The notes under the pieces: model-generated
What the model was told of the DNA's origin: nothing
Databases searched by the model: none
Seen by the model: only the letters and a program-made list of their open reading frames with translations
Program-made: the position numbers and the translations under genes
Source: Dermacentor variabilis
Taxonomy: Eukaryota > Arthropoda > Arachnida > Ixodida > Ixodidae
Direction: 5' to 3'
NCBI RefSeq assembly: GCF_050947875.1
Contig: NC_134569.1
Location: 189,282,067 to 189,346,066 of the forward strand
DNA: 64,000 nucleotides
Part shown: piece by piece, positions 32,533 to 43,011 of the stretch
How positions within the stretch are numbered: position 1 is the stretch's first letter
Layout of the letters: each line of letters begins with the position of its first letter

Positions 32533-34000
32533 ATTCCTAGGTATTTTACCTGGTCGCTTTTATTGATTATTGAGCTTCCGATCAAATATGTAAAGTTAAG
32601 CGGGAGTTTCTTATTTGTAATATGTTTTTGATGTGTTCAGTTTCATGCCCCAAGTGTAGGTGAGTCATTATGGCCTCATTCATGCCCCATTCTAGGTGAG
32701 TTATTATGGCCTTGAATATTACGTGTCCATTATTTTGCAGCATGAGCTTGTTAATAACACTGGGCGGTACTTATATAAATCTAATTTCGAGTCCGATTTA
32801 TGTGTTGGAATTATTAAAGCCTTGCGCCAATCGTCTAGTAACACTGATTTTGAAAAGACTGAATATTTTAAATAGATACGTTGAGGTCCAGCTTGCGTAT
32901 CGACTTAAGAATGAATTAGAAATCCGATCGGGGCCGGTAGATTGTTTAAGATGAAGCTTATGCAATAGAGACAGTATGCCTTGTTCACTTACAGTTAATT
33001 CTTCCATTGGTATTTTGACATCGTAAGGTGTTAAAGCTGCATTTGTAGCGTGTTTTGTAAGAACTGTCTGAAAGAAGTTATATATCATTAGCAATGTGTT
33101 CAAGATCCTGAATAACATGATCCGAGATATTGATTTGCGTTGTTTTTTCGCGTTGATCTGGCAAATATCGCCAGAATTTGTAAGGGTCATGCGCCATAAA
33201 CGAAGGTAACGTAGTGTCAAAGAAACGGGGTTTTGCTTCCGATATTTCTTTGTTTTAATGTACCCATAAGATCGTGTAAGGTGCACTTGGTTCCCTTTCT
33301 TCGCCGTCGTTTAATTTTTATATTTAGTTGGATTATTTGACGTGTTATCCACGGGAATTCTCGGTTAATGCGTTTCTTTTTATTTGGAATGAAGGTGTCT
33401 TCGCAATACTTAACAATATTTCTAAACCGCGTCCAGAGTTCTTGTACATTTGTTAGTTCACTGATGGTATGAAACTGGCATTCTAGGAAACCTAGTACAC
33501 TAGGATCATTTGCGCGAGCATAATCCTTAAAGTAAGTAGGTTGTGGTTTTTTGTATTTTGGCGTGGTTGAAATGGGAAAAGATAGAATAAGCGCTTTGTG
33601 GTCTGAAATGCCATTCTCGATTGACACGGGAGATCCTTCAAATGTACTGCTTATAAGAACTAAGTCAAGTAAAGATGATGATGTTGAAGTGATACGGGTC
33701 TTATCAGTTACCATTTGGTTCAATGAAAACGTAAACGCCACGTCTAGCAGTGATTCTGAACTTGCGACATCACGGCCGTCATGTGAGCGTTTGTTGCAGT
33801 CTATTCCGGGAATTTTAAAATCTCCGACAATAATAAGTTTTGATCTAGAATGAGTATGTTTTGAAAGGTAATCATGAATCTTATCGATGAAATCAGGTGC
33901 TGCATTTGGGGGCCGATAAACGCCCCCTACAGTTATGTTTTTGTTACAATGCGTTATTTTGCACCACCAACTTTCATGATGGAACAGATTCGAGGTTTAA
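31842..34000 (-). mobile_element. CR1/Jockey-group LINE without RNase H, internally deleted
   Basis: From high to low coordinates the minus strand encodes: endonuclease (ITVGGVYRPPNAAPDFIDKI, LIIVGDF, SSLLDLVLISS, GISDHKALILSF); a linker with basic patch KIKRRRRKG; the start of RT (LKQSTGPDRISNSFL); then a jump to the RT thumb (NLNWEPHISTMCQKAVSKLS, TLIRPCLEYADLLWSPH); and a C-terminal domain (SLSQRRAISRIKFIYQLYHG). The RT palm with the YxDD box is missing between about 32,800 and 32,640. A (TTAC)n tract at 32,502-32,532 lies in the thumb region. The 3' end has a GC-rich palindrome (GCAGGGGCC...GGGCCCGC) and an A-tail at 31,841-31,850. Confidence 0.75.
32502..32532 (+). repeat. (TTAC)n microsatellite
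   Basis: About seven tandem tetramers inside the decayed LINE RT thumb region. Confidence 0.9.
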
Positions 34001-34377
34001 CCTACGACAAATGCCCTTGGCATTGCTTTTGATCTATTTCAAGGACACCGTGTTGTGACAATCAAAAAAGGAAGAAAGTGGGCGTCGCACTTTATCCTGA
34101 TACAGCTTAACACACATGACTGCAAAACCACCCTCTTTGTCTGCAGGGAGCACACACAGGGAATGTTCTTTTGAAAACAAGTGACGCGATTTACCGGGAG
34201 TTTTGAAAAGGTTGGCCCTTACAGCGGCTCAGGACGTCAACGCCGTCTGCTATGCGTCGCTCGTACTCTTGCTCTGAAGCACCTTGGGGGACTTGTCTGA
34301 CAGGTGCCACGAGATCTGGCGGGGAACGCTTCTGCTCAACTGCGAACTTAGGTCCCATAGAAAGCATGTCGGTGACA

Positions 34378-34414
34378 GGCTAGGGCAAGTCCAAGTTTTG
34401 GACTTGCCCCAGCC
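34378..34414. repeat. strong hairpin 1 of a tandem pair
   Basis: GGCTAGGGCAAGTCCAA and TTGGACTTGCCCCAGCC form 16 paired bases of 17 around a GTT loop. Confidence 0.9.
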
Positions 34415-34416
34415 TG

Positions 34417-34457
34417 CAATCACCCAAGTGCCTGTGAATCAGGCACTTGGGCGATTG
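34417..34457. repeat. strong hairpin 2 of a tandem pair
   Basis: A perfect 12-bp stem CCCAAGTGCCTG/CAGGCACTTGGG has a TGAAT loop. After one mismatch it is extended by CAATC/GATTG, giving 17 paired of 18. It lies 2 bases after hairpin 1. Confidence 0.9.
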
Positions 34458-34483
34458 TTGTCTATAGGCGCAAGAGCACGAAG

Positions 34484-34862
34484 CTAAAGGAACTGGGTCT
34501 TCCAGAGGAACTGAGTAGATTGGTTAATAGTTCGACGAAGTTCTGGAAGCTTCCTCGCAGCCTTAGCGGGGCGGGTGGTGACGTGAAGATGAGCACACAA
34601 GTACCCATTGTGAAACCGTATCTGCCTCTGCATTTCAGCCTTCACGATTTTTGCAGACTCTCGTCCCGTTACCATCAGGAGGACTGATGCCACCGAAATG
34701 ATGGCAAACGTGTTCAGCAAGCACATTTTTTCGTATTCATAAGGAAAGTGTGGGCGCTCGGCGAGTGGCAACTGCGATGACATTGATGATAGAATGCGGT
34801 TAAAGCGGTAGGCATTGAAAAGGGCCCTTTGTACGAGAAATGTAATTAGGAAGGGTCAAGGA
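34484..34862. other. unassigned sequence
   Basis: A minus-strand frame of 99 codons (34,484-34,783) has a hydrophobic stretch but no recognisable family. Confidence 0.35.
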
Positions 34863-35042
34863 TGGGCTTGTTGGTGAAACATGATTTAATGTTTGAAGTG
34901 CAAGTGTTTGGCTATATAACTTGCTATGCTTTCTGAAAGAAAAGTACACTGTTGGAAGTCAGCGCTCTGTTCTGTCCTCAGTCCCCACTGCTCTCCTTGC
35001 GCTATTATTCAAACTCTAAAGCATGTTTCACCAACAAGCCCA
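34863..35042. mobile_element. 180-bp foldback/MITE-like repeat
   Basis: Perfect 21-base terminal inverted repeats TGGGCTTGTTGGTGAAACATG (34,863-34,883 and its reverse complement 35,022-35,042) enclose about 140 bases of non-coding sequence. No clear TSD is visible. Similar sequence is familiar to me from tick repeats, possibly linked to Penelope-like element ends, but I cannot confirm this. Confidence 0.65.
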
Positions 35043-35930
35043 GTTCTACACCCATCTTTATGAGCAATCTATCTTATCGTGGACGTGTAATTGGTGATAT
35101 GTTTTATATATTATTATAGGTATTATAAAGAGCGGAAAACAGCCAGTGGCACATAATCACTGATCCAAGTTGCGTAAAAGGGATTCACTGAAGAGCGTCC
35201 GTACACAGTGACCTAAGTTTTTTTTTGTATGCATAGCTAGATAACAGAAAAGAAAGCTGGTCTGACATTGTTATGAATTCGATTGGCATTAAAACATACC
35301 GGAGTAAATAATCACAGCAGGAGGATGCATGTATCTGCTGCAGCAAAATGGCGCAAACGACTCCGCCCGGTGTAATGGAATTCTAAGGTATTCCCTGAGG
35401 AACGGAACGTCCACCATCCAGAAGCGCCGGGATTCAAACTGAGCGGAAGCGTTAATTGATAACCGGTCCACATAAGTATGAGACGTTTAGAGCATTCGTA
35501 TAAAAAAGGCAGGTTACATATATAGCCGATGTCGTTACAGGCACACGTAATTGCAACATAGACATAGATGTATTTATAAAAATTATATCAAGAAGTGGTG
35601 GGCGTAATATTAGACGGCGGAAGGTGTGGTAAAACCTCTAACTGAAGCAGGCTTTGGTCGCCGCCCTATTTCTAAGGGGATGTCAATAGCGATTATCGTC
35701 ATTGTTAGTATACTTGAATGTGTTTTGCTTGCAGACTGCTTTTATGAATTCATTACTTTCGTAGAAACTCATTTCACATCGTGAATTCGTAGCTGGTTCC
35801 CGTGCGATGCTTTCTCTGCAATGCAGACGTGCTTTGCAATTCGGTGGCAAGCTGTTCTTGGTCAGGTCCAATGGAATTTTTCGTTGCCAGCTCTGAAACT
35901 CGCTTTTAATCCGTGGGTTTCTTAAGATAG
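35043..35930. other. unassigned sequence
   Basis: No gene is recognised. Frames of 60-97 codons on the minus strand lack domains. Confidence 0.4.
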
Positions 35931-36277
35931 TGTCACGTGGCCTGCATTCAAGTACCACGCAGATCGCTTTGGACATCGCGAGCGTTGCAGCGAAGGGGCA
36001 TTGCAGCAGCGTCCATCACAACCGGCGGAGGGCGCCTGCCTGCCAATCTGCGTGCGCACGAGCTCCCACCGAAGAGCTGCCGCACCAATGGGAAACGACC
36101 ACATGTGGCTTGATCAAGGGAGGCCGCAAGCGGTGTTCGAAAACAGTGGAACGCGGTAGAGGACGCCTTCGACTGCTTTCGCTTCTCAGGGGCTATAGTG
36201 ATCTCCTGTAGTTCTGGGCACAAGCTCCTTAATAAATGGTTCATTTCTATGAACCCGTGTTGGCTAAAGTCGCTACA
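35931..36277 (+). repeat. possible solo LTR
   Basis: The segment starts TGTCACGTGG, is GC-rich, then has AATAAATGGTTCATTTC near its end and finishes GTCGCTACA, the TG...CA layout with a poly(A) signal expected of an LTR. The flanking bases do not form a convincing TSD, so this is a weak call. Confidence 0.3.
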
Positions 36278-37010
36278 ATATTGAGCGTAAGATCATCAGT
36301 CCTTGAATAAATTGCTGATGTGTTGTTGAAAACATCGCCTTTTATTTGCGATCGATTATCCTAGGCGAGCATCATTTCATCAGAAAGACGCTGTTTCTGA
36401 ACATTTCTATGTGGCCCGATTATGCAGGCCTTGATGTTTTTTTTTTCTTTTAGCACAAATAATACCATCGCAGCGCCTGATTTATTTCGTTATGTTCAGG
36501 CCACAGCTTATTCTGCTTTGCTGAAGCGTGTTTTTACGCTTATCCCGTCGCGGAAGCGAAGTTCTGAAGAAAATACTTTCTTCACAAAACATCATTCGAC
36601 ATTTCTAAGCATATCGCTATTGTGTATCACGGTTTCATATAACTGTCCATAGAACACAGACGACCCGTAGGAATAACGCCAGGCTTGGTACGTGGTGAAG
36701 AAGGTCGTGGTGATTGCACCAGTAAAGTAGTTGAGTTTACGAAGACGTGTTTCGCTGTAGCCAGATATTAAATGGCATTCCCCATTGAGTGACGTGACGT
36801 GACAGCCAGCCACTCGGCCAGCCTGAGCCAGCCGGCCGGCCATACGATCGCTTCTGAATAATCTTAGTCACTTGTGAACGTTGATTTCCTTTATTATATT
36901 TGAGCTTCGTGCTTTACTGTGAATCTTTAAGAAGACTAGTAAAGAAAGTGGTCGTCTAGCGGCCGTGCAGCTTTATGTCACCCTTCGGTACAAGTCAGGA
37001 CCGCTTGCTT
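36278..37010. other. unassigned sequence
   Basis: No gene or repeat family recognised. Confidence 0.4.
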
Positions 37011-37060
37011 AACGCTCTTTGGCCATATTTGGCCCTTTAGCCACAAAATGCCACATCATT
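37011..37060 (+). mobile_element. I-like LINE 3' end, about 50 bp only
   Basis: AACGCTCTTTGGCCATATTT followed by GGCCC and a CCACATCATT tail matches the terminal hairpin region of LINE B (26,458-26,516). It is an extremely 5'-truncated insertion. The outer stem is degraded while the inner GGCC/GGCC pairing remains. Confidence 0.6.
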
Positions 37061-37429
37061 TTCATTTCGGTACTAAAATGATTTGCTTCAAGTACGGCCC
37101 AGTCCCCTAACGCTTTGATCAAAAACTACTCTCAAAGGGCCAGCCTAAATGTTTCGTGTTTGCTGTCAAATTGCCTTCCACAAGCATATTCCATCGGTTA
37201 TTTAATTCGACATGTTCAGTCATCATCAGTCAGCACGGTGCATACGCTACCGATACGAGTTTTGTGTTCTGTTAGATACAGTTACCACGCCTTGGAAAAG
37301 CAATAGTAAAACCTTTTTCTTGCTAAGCGTTTTCTGAAATGCGACACTCAGCGGAGATATCTGTAGTATGGCCGCCACACCATCCACGGTGTTCCTGATT
37401 TGGCAGCACATGAACGAGGACGAAGAAGA
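37061..37429. other. unassigned sequence
   Basis: No recognisable feature. Confidence 0.4.
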
Positions 37430-38130
37430 AGTCTGCATTTAATTAGATTGCTTTGGGTACCTGGACACAAAGGATTACTCATGACAGCCTCACGAGAACG
37501 ACCCTCAGTGGCCCTGTATTACCATTACATTCTACAATAGCTTACCTAACGACTACTAAATTCAGGAGATATACAATTATTCAAGACTTTTTAAAACCCA
37601 GCTGTAGCTAATTTTTCAGAATATCGACACCTCCTATTCCCTTGGCCCAAAAATTCCTTTCACGCCAGAAAAACTGAAGTCATCTTTACCTGATTACGTT
37701 GTCGAATACCAAAATTAAGCTTCTATCGTAACAGGGCTGGTCTGGTGCCCTCCCCTCTGTGCCCAGTCTGGGGACAAAATGAAACAATAGATCATTTTTT
37801 CATATTTTGCTGCCGTCTTACTTCTATAGGAAAAAATATTCTAGAATCAAGATTTACAAAGCTTGGTTTAAGCTTTTCAATTGTAAAGATCCTTTCTCTA
37901 GGAGCCTCCTCTCTTGGAAAGTGCCACAGGGATATTTGCTCAAGCGTGGAGGAATTTATAATCGCCACAAAGAGATTGTCTTGAATTCTTATACATTTTA
38001 TTTTTGTTCGTTTCCTCCATTTAGATTGACCAATCTTTAGTATTTAATAAAGATTGCCTAATTTCACCCAAACCTTGGCCAATCACCCACAGTGGGTGTG
38101 CACCATCGCATAAGGAATAACATGCCATAC
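37430..38130 (+). mobile_element. LINE 'F' family, second 3' fragment
   Basis: The plus strand carries the RNase H closing motif LLWVPGHKG (37,448) and, after stops and frameshifts, the C-terminal region PSPLCPVWGQNETIDHFFI...CCRL (37,748 onward) and IVKILSLGASSLGKCHRDIC. This parallels LINE F at 7.3-8.9 kb (SPLCFLCNEPESVDHFLLSC; VILSLGATVFRYSHRNVC). The 3' UTR shares a CCCACAGTGGGTGTGCACCA palindrome-like end. It is non-functional. Confidence 0.7.
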
Positions 38131-38277
38131 CATACCATTTCCCTGTTTCCATTTCGCTGAGTGCAAGGCTTGAGATTGCGGCTCGACCCCAATAGCGTTT
38201 TCCAGAAGCGTAAACCTGTAGCTGCCACACTCAACCTGTCGGCCAGACAACGCCACTGTTAACGTGCCGCGAGAGAC

Positions 38278-39018
38278 ATGCTCATCTTCCGCGGTGCAGT
38301 GACGCAGCATCCCCGGGGCAGCACCTCGGCCCCGGCTATGTCCCCGCACTACTGGATACCGCCCACCTCGGTGTCTTGCACCGGCGTCACCGAGGTCCAG
38401 TCGCTGCTGGCGCCTCTCTCGACCGCTGCACTTCTTCACCAAGGCGCGCCACCACCTCTGCCATCCAACGGCCAGCGCGACGACGTCCATTCCCTGGGAA
38501 CACAGGGTGATGACAATGCTGCTGGAATTGCGGCGTCTTCACAACGCCTAAACACCAAATCCATTACTCAGCCGTCAGCCAAGATGTACCGCAGTCGTGG
38601 CCTGACCTTCGTCTCAGCATTACTGGCGCTCGGCGGGCTGGTGGCGGCTATGCTCATCATCGGCCAGGAACTGCAGCCGAGGGATCGGGCAGATGACGAA
38701 TCGATCGCGACGGACGTGGCCTGGCAGCCCCTGGTCCAGGAGCCATCTCTAGGGCACGAGCACGGTGATGACGTCGCTGCAGCCGTCAACGACGACGCAA
38801 TGGCTATGCCTGCAGCCACCAACCGCAGCAAGCCGGCGGACATCGACAGCAAGACGGCAGACAGCGATCGTTTGCCTACCGTAACCACTGTCACTACTAA
38901 GCGCCACTCGATGCCGCTTGGGCGACGAGTGCCTTCTATGAAACCGCGGGTCACTTCCGTTTCTCGTACTGGGGTGAACAAATCCGTCATGAATGGGACT
39001 ACCGAATGGTTAGATTAG
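38278..39018 (+). CDS. candidate host gene: single-pass membrane protein, function unknown
   Basis: An uninterrupted 246-codon frame in GC-rich sequence, unlike the TE wreckage around it. Residues about 107-130 (GLTFVSALLALGGLVAAMLI) form one clear transmembrane segment preceded by Tyr-Arg-Ser-Arg, suggesting a type II orientation with a cytosolic N-terminus of about 105 residues. The outer part is Asp/Ala/Thr-rich and looks disordered. The N-terminal half is Pro/Ser-rich. An AATAAA lies 190 bases after the stop (39,211), consistent with a 3' UTR. Starts at 38,278 or 38,338 are both possible and I have no ribosome-context evidence to decide. It could be a whole single-exon gene, a retrocopy, or the first exon of a longer membrane protein. 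I recognise no domain. Confidence 0.45.
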   Translation: MLIFRGAVTQHPRGSTSAPAMSPHYWIPPTSVSCTGVTEVQSLLAPLSTAALLHQGAPPPLPSNGQRDDVHSLGTQGDDNAAGIAASSQRLNTKSITQPSAKMYRSRGLTFVSALLALGGLVAAMLIIGQELQPRDRADDESIATDVAWQPLVQEPSLGHEHGDDVAAAVNDDAMAMPAATNRSKPADIDSKTADSDRLPTVTTVTTKRHSMPLGRRVPSMKPRVTSVSRTGVNKSVMNGTTEWLD

Positions 39019-39210
39019 ATTACTCAGAACCTTCCAGCATTGTGCTTCGTATAGTCACTAAATAACTACGAACTCAAGCACGCAGTGAAGAGGAGGCATG
39101 TTTTGATATGAGAGTGTTCTTAGAGGCTGCTGATGAATTTGGAAAATGTGCGGTGGACTGCGTCGTGCCTTTTGTCTTTGCCGTTTACAGTCTGTTTGTC
39201 ATGCCGCAGA

Positions 39211-39216
39211 AATAAA
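39211..39216 (+). promoter_or_regulatory. possible poly(A) signal AATAAA
   Basis: Canonical hexamer downstream of the 38,278-39,018 frame. It is common by chance in AT-rich DNA, so it supports the gene only weakly. Confidence 0.35.
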
Positions 39217-39234
39217 TTTTTGCTAGAAGGCTGA

Positions 39235-39918
39235 TCCCTTATGATTCGGTGAATTTCCTACTACTGTCCTGGCTTTTCTGCGTTTCGTAGTACTGTCGGG
39301 AGGCCTAGTTCAGAAAAATCAAAAGCAATATCGGACGTAACCCACCCACTGCCAATCCTTTAGACGCAGAAATAAAATTACCAGATACATTGAACTTTCG
39401 CACTGTTGAAGAAAGTTCCGCCGTGTCGTAGCCAATCTTCACCCACAAACAGGTTTTCTTGGATAAATCTTTACATTTTTATCGCATTCAGGTGGCATAG
39501 CTGGACCAGCGATGAGGTGATCTCATGTAGGTTTTGTTGGCATTGAATATTTTCTGTGTTGGCCAGAGTATATACTTGACATAGAATTGCTGGTGCCCAT
39601 GGAACAAGTCTCTCATACCTGGTATGAATGATTGGCCAAGAAAAGGGGTATTGTTATAAGTTATAATCAAAAATACATTTTGAGCACAGTAATAGAGTAA
39701 GTGCTGTTGAAAGGAGAAACTACGTGTTAAAATCAAAACAAAAATAGCACTAAGAATCACTAATTAAAACTGAAAATTGCTCCCACAAATGAATGGAACG
39801 GATGCAAATTTTGCTGGGCCGTTCTGTTTAACTCCATAGAAAATTAATAAACAGCGAAGCAAGGATAGCTTTGGTTGAATTCCGGAGCAGAGGCTCCAAA
39901 TGAAAGAGTAAGAGATTC

Positions 39919-39921
<3 letters not shown>
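39235..39921. other. unassigned sequence
   Basis: No gene is recognised. The second gypsy copy does not continue past the (TA)n tract into this segment. Confidence 0.4.

Positions 39922-39989
<68 letters not shown>
39922..39989. repeat. (TA)n microsatellite, left
   Basis: 68 bases of alternating TA. Frames through it translate as Ile-Tyr repeats and are not genes. Confidence 0.95.
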
Positions 39990-39991
<2 letters not shown>

Positions 39992-40395
39992 ACCGAGAGA
40001 ACCGGAGAACTGAACCTCAGCACGTGCAAAGTCAATGATGGCGTGATGGCGCGACAGAAAATCCCAACCGAGAATCACCTCGTGGGCGCAACAAGTTAGC
40101 ACAAAGAAATCAATCGAATACAAAATGTCTCGAATCAACACCCTGGCAGTGCACATAGCGACTGGCTGAACTTGTTGTGCACTGGCTGTTCTAAGCAATA
40201 CTACCGAAAGCATCATGGTCACTTTCCGTAATTCACGGCAAAGTTTCTCACTAATCACAGATACAGCAGCACCTGTATCGAGGAGCGCAAGACATTTGAT
40301 GCCATCAACAGACACTTCAATAACGTTAGCGGGGGAAAAACGAGGACTTTGATGTTCCGACGATGACGCAGTTCGTGCCTCAGGAACTGCGGAAA
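39990..40395 (-). pseudogene. Ty3/gypsy pol start with intact-looking protease
   Basis: The minus frame has the retropepsin active site ALLDTGAAVSVIS, followed later by EVILGWDFLSRHHAIIDF, the conserved end of gypsy proteases. The reading frame differs from gag (stop at 40,396), fitting a gag-pol frameshift. Coding stops at the (TA)n tract at 39,989, so RT, RNase H and integrase are absent. Confidence 0.75.
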
Positions 40396-41643
40396 TCAGT
40401 TTTCCGCTTCAGTAGTACTGGCACTGGGCCTACGACGCATGGGTGAGAGTGAGCGCCGACGAGGGGAAGGCGAGCGACGAGTATTGTAGAGCTGTGACTG
40501 CGGTGCTGGTATGTCATCAGCAGCGTCGACTTCCGGTGGTGGTCGCTGAGGCATACGGTATGGTCGGAAGCCGGAGCTGGGTGGTCGCGCGGTGCCCACG
40601 AAGGCCGGCAAGCGCCAGCGGCAGAAGCGCGCTACATGTCCCGGTGTACCGCAGGCATAGCATATTGGGCGGTTGTCAGGAGTGCGCCAAGGATTTGTGC
40701 CTTGCTGCTGTGCCCTGAAAAAGGGAGCGACCTGATGGCGAGGCGAGGGCGGATGAGAGAACACCGGCTGGAGAGGCGCTGAAGGCGGAGGAGAGAATCC
40801 CGGTAGGCGAGGCGCCCGTGCAGCGGCTTCCGCATACGTCAGAGGCGCGGCCACGGGAGCCGGCTGACACGGAGGTGGAAGAGCTTCAGTCACTTGCTCT
40901 TGAATTACCTGTCGGATCGCTGGAGCCAAATATTGAGAAGGCTTCTCCGTGGTCGGCAAAATCGAGAGCTGTCGCGCGACCTCCTGGCGCACAAATTCTT
41001 TTATTTGCGTCAGCAAAGTTGTGTGGTTGTCGCGAATAACCAATGCTGCTAACGAATCTTCCGTAGGCGGTGGGCGCCGAGCTAAGATGCGTTGTTTCCG
41101 TAGCTCGTCAAAACTTTGGCACAAGTTGATAACTTCGGCCACGGTACGCGGATCCTTCGCTAGCAACATTTGAAATGCGTCCTCATCAATGCCTTTCATA
41201 ATGTGTTTTATCTTGTCCTGTTCCGCCATTCAAGGATTCACGCGCTTACACAGGTCAATGACATCTTCGATGTAACTTGCGAACGTTTCACCGTGATGTT
41301 GCGCGCGCCCCCGTAAGCGTTGTTCTGCGCGAAGCTTGCGCACAGCGGGGCGCCCGAACACTTCTGTGAAACTTGTCTTGAATCTGCTCCACGTTGTGAA
41401 ATCGTGTTCGTGGTTTCTGAACAAGAGGTTCACGACGCCGGTTAAGTAAAACAGCACATTGTGCAACTTCGTGACGTCGTCCCACTTGTTATGCTGGCTC
41501 ACCCTTTCGTAAGATGACAACCAATCCTCCACGTCATGATCATCGGTGCCGCTAAAGATGGCAGGATCACGCTGGCGCAATGCACCGGAAACGATGACCG
41601 TCGGAGGCTGTGGTGCATCTTCCTGGGTGGTTTCGTCAGGCAT
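40396..41643 (-). pseudogene. Ty3/gypsy gag, copy 2, one stop codon
   Basis: From ATG at 41,643 the minus strand reads through capsid motifs GTDDHDVEDWLSSYERVSQH, FGRPAVRKL and FASYIEDVIDLCKR to an in-frame TGA at 41,230-41,232. Reading resumes immediately (MAEQDKIKHIMKGIDEDAFQ) in the same frame to 40,396. The nucleocapsid has one knuckle CYACGTPGHVARFC (near 40,645) and an SR-rich tail. One base change would account for the stop. It is better preserved than copy 1 (5,944-7,159), to which it is clearly related (same VEDW, YIED and WRTPD.RPI motifs). Confidence 0.8.
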
Positions 41644-41694
41644 GGTCGCAGCTGTCGGTAGCGTCCGGCTTCGGAGTTCCAGTTTTCGAGGTTA

Positions 41695-41710
41695 CCCCGC
41701 ACCTCCACCA
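41695..41710 (-). other. gypsy primer-binding site
   Basis: The minus strand reads TGGTGGAGGTGCGGGG, starting with the TGG that pairs with a tRNA CCA end, and lies 2 bases inside the LTR end. I do not assign the tRNA. Confidence 0.7.
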
Positions 41711-41712
41711 AA

Positions 41713-41859
41713 TGAAATGGGGTTTATTGTAGCTCGTTCGAAGGGTCGCAGATAGCTCTAGCTCACGAGTCCTAGCGCTTCGCATCAACAACCCGCGCTC
41801 GTGTCTCGCGCCGCAGCGGTGGCAGTCCGCACAGTGCCACATGCATATTACCCACTACA
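41713..41859 (-). repeat. gypsy copy 2 5' LTR (short)
   Basis: The minus strand runs from TGTAGTGGG to CATTTCA, about 147 bases, with AATAAA shortly before the end and the primer-binding site just beyond. No 3' LTR is seen, as expected for a truncated element. Confidence 0.6.

Positions 41860-41862
<3 letters not shown>

Positions 41863-41915
<53 letters not shown>
41863..41915. repeat. (TA)n microsatellite, right
   Basis: 53 bases of TA repeats abutting the LTR's outer end, bounded by the inverted pair CTACAAT/ATTGTAG. Confidence 0.95.
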
Positions 41916-41918
<3 letters not shown>

Positions 41919-42051
41919 AGAAAAGCGGCGCAATAAAGAGGACATCGCTGGGATTCTTTCCTCATGAGAAAAACAGCAGAGTGGAGAGCGAAACCTGACT
42001 TGTGGAAACGAGAAGTTCAGGGCGGACAAGCGGCAAGGTAATTTTGTGAGG

Positions 42052-42745
42052 CACTCCACAGGGACGTCTGCGTGAGGAGGCGTTTTATGTGTTCCGAAAG
42101 CACGGACCCAAGCACGGGCTGTTTGGACACTCCCGCGTGCCGCTGCGCACAACTTAGCCATGTAGGGGCAAGAAGGATACTGCGGGTTGAGCCGATGCCG
42201 GCTATTTGTACCTTTAATGCCTCTCGGCGGAGGCAATGCAACGCTTTGGCTTCGGTTTCATCGACACAGCATCTCCGGATTGACCCACCAGGCGAAAATG
42301 TGTATCTGCGCACTGGCTTGCTTGTTCCTCGCGTGTGGCGCTTGCCGACTACGGTCGATTGGCCAAAAAGCCGGCAGTGAAAGGTTAAAGGGAACGCGGA
42401 GAGAGAAAAACCTAAACGAAAAAGTAAATCATGGTGACGTATAACGTTTATAATAATTAGAACATATATTGACCTGGCATATATAGAAATAAAACTAGTT
42501 GTAATTATTTATAAACAACAAATATTAGCTTTTTGGTAGCATTAGAATAATTTCGAAGACAGGATCAGCGATTTAATGAGCTTTCCAATTATCGAATACG
42601 GGAATCAACATGGCAGCCTTTTTGTGTAGTTGCCTTTCCTGCACTCCAGTATAAGCTTCGTCTTTCTTCCTCACTTTCTATCTTTCCTCTCCTCACTTTA
42701 TTTCCTTTTATCTTCGATTTTCCCGGCAGCAAGGGTTAAACTAGA
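42052..42745 (+). mobile_element. I-like LINE 5' UTR fragment, diverged
   Basis: CAGGGACGTCTGCGTGAGGA, GGTTGAGCCGATGCCGG and CCGGATTGACCCACC, followed by a CT-rich stretch and CGGCAGCAAGGGTTAA (42,724 onward), align in order with the 5' UTRs of LINEs A, B and D. About 320 bases of unrelated sequence (42,310-42,630) separate the two halves. No ORF1 follows. Confidence 0.65.
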
Positions 42746-43011
42746 GTGGCATGCATAAATTTAACTTATTTATGCGCACACCTCACAGGCTCCAATTGGA
42801 GTATTGCGTGAGGGCGGTAACAATTACAACATATTGCGGAAATAGGGGCAAATATTGAACATCATCAACACACTCTGCGATCAGAAACGCCCATCGATCA
42901 ATGAAAGTCTCCGCAAAGGACTGCAAACGTATCTATCATATAAATAGTAAGCAAGAAACAAGAACGACAACGACTAAGTCACATGGGACAAATAAACAAC
43001 GCATTCGCGTG

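Larger units (their letters stand above)
34010..34470 (-). pseudogene. Penelope-like RT N-terminal fragment (tentative)
   Basis: The minus strand translates to MLSMGPKFAVEQKRSPPDLV, a short gap, then HSLCVLPADKEGGFAV across a frameshift. The combination of a 'GPKF' motif and 'PADKGG.V' is typical of the region before the RT core in Penelope-like elements. Homology ends near 34,010 where the CR1-type LINE begins, so that LINE may have inserted into or truncated this element. No RT catalytic motif or GIY-YIG endonuclease is visible, so the call stays tentative. Confidence 0.45.

Noticed and set aside
34378..34457. Hammerhead ribozyme, expected near Penelope-like elements
   Set aside because: I could not find the conserved CUGANGA and GAAA core around these hairpins.
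39844..40099. Long Ile-Tyr repeat frames on both strands
   Set aside because: They are translations of the (TA)n microsatellite, not protein.
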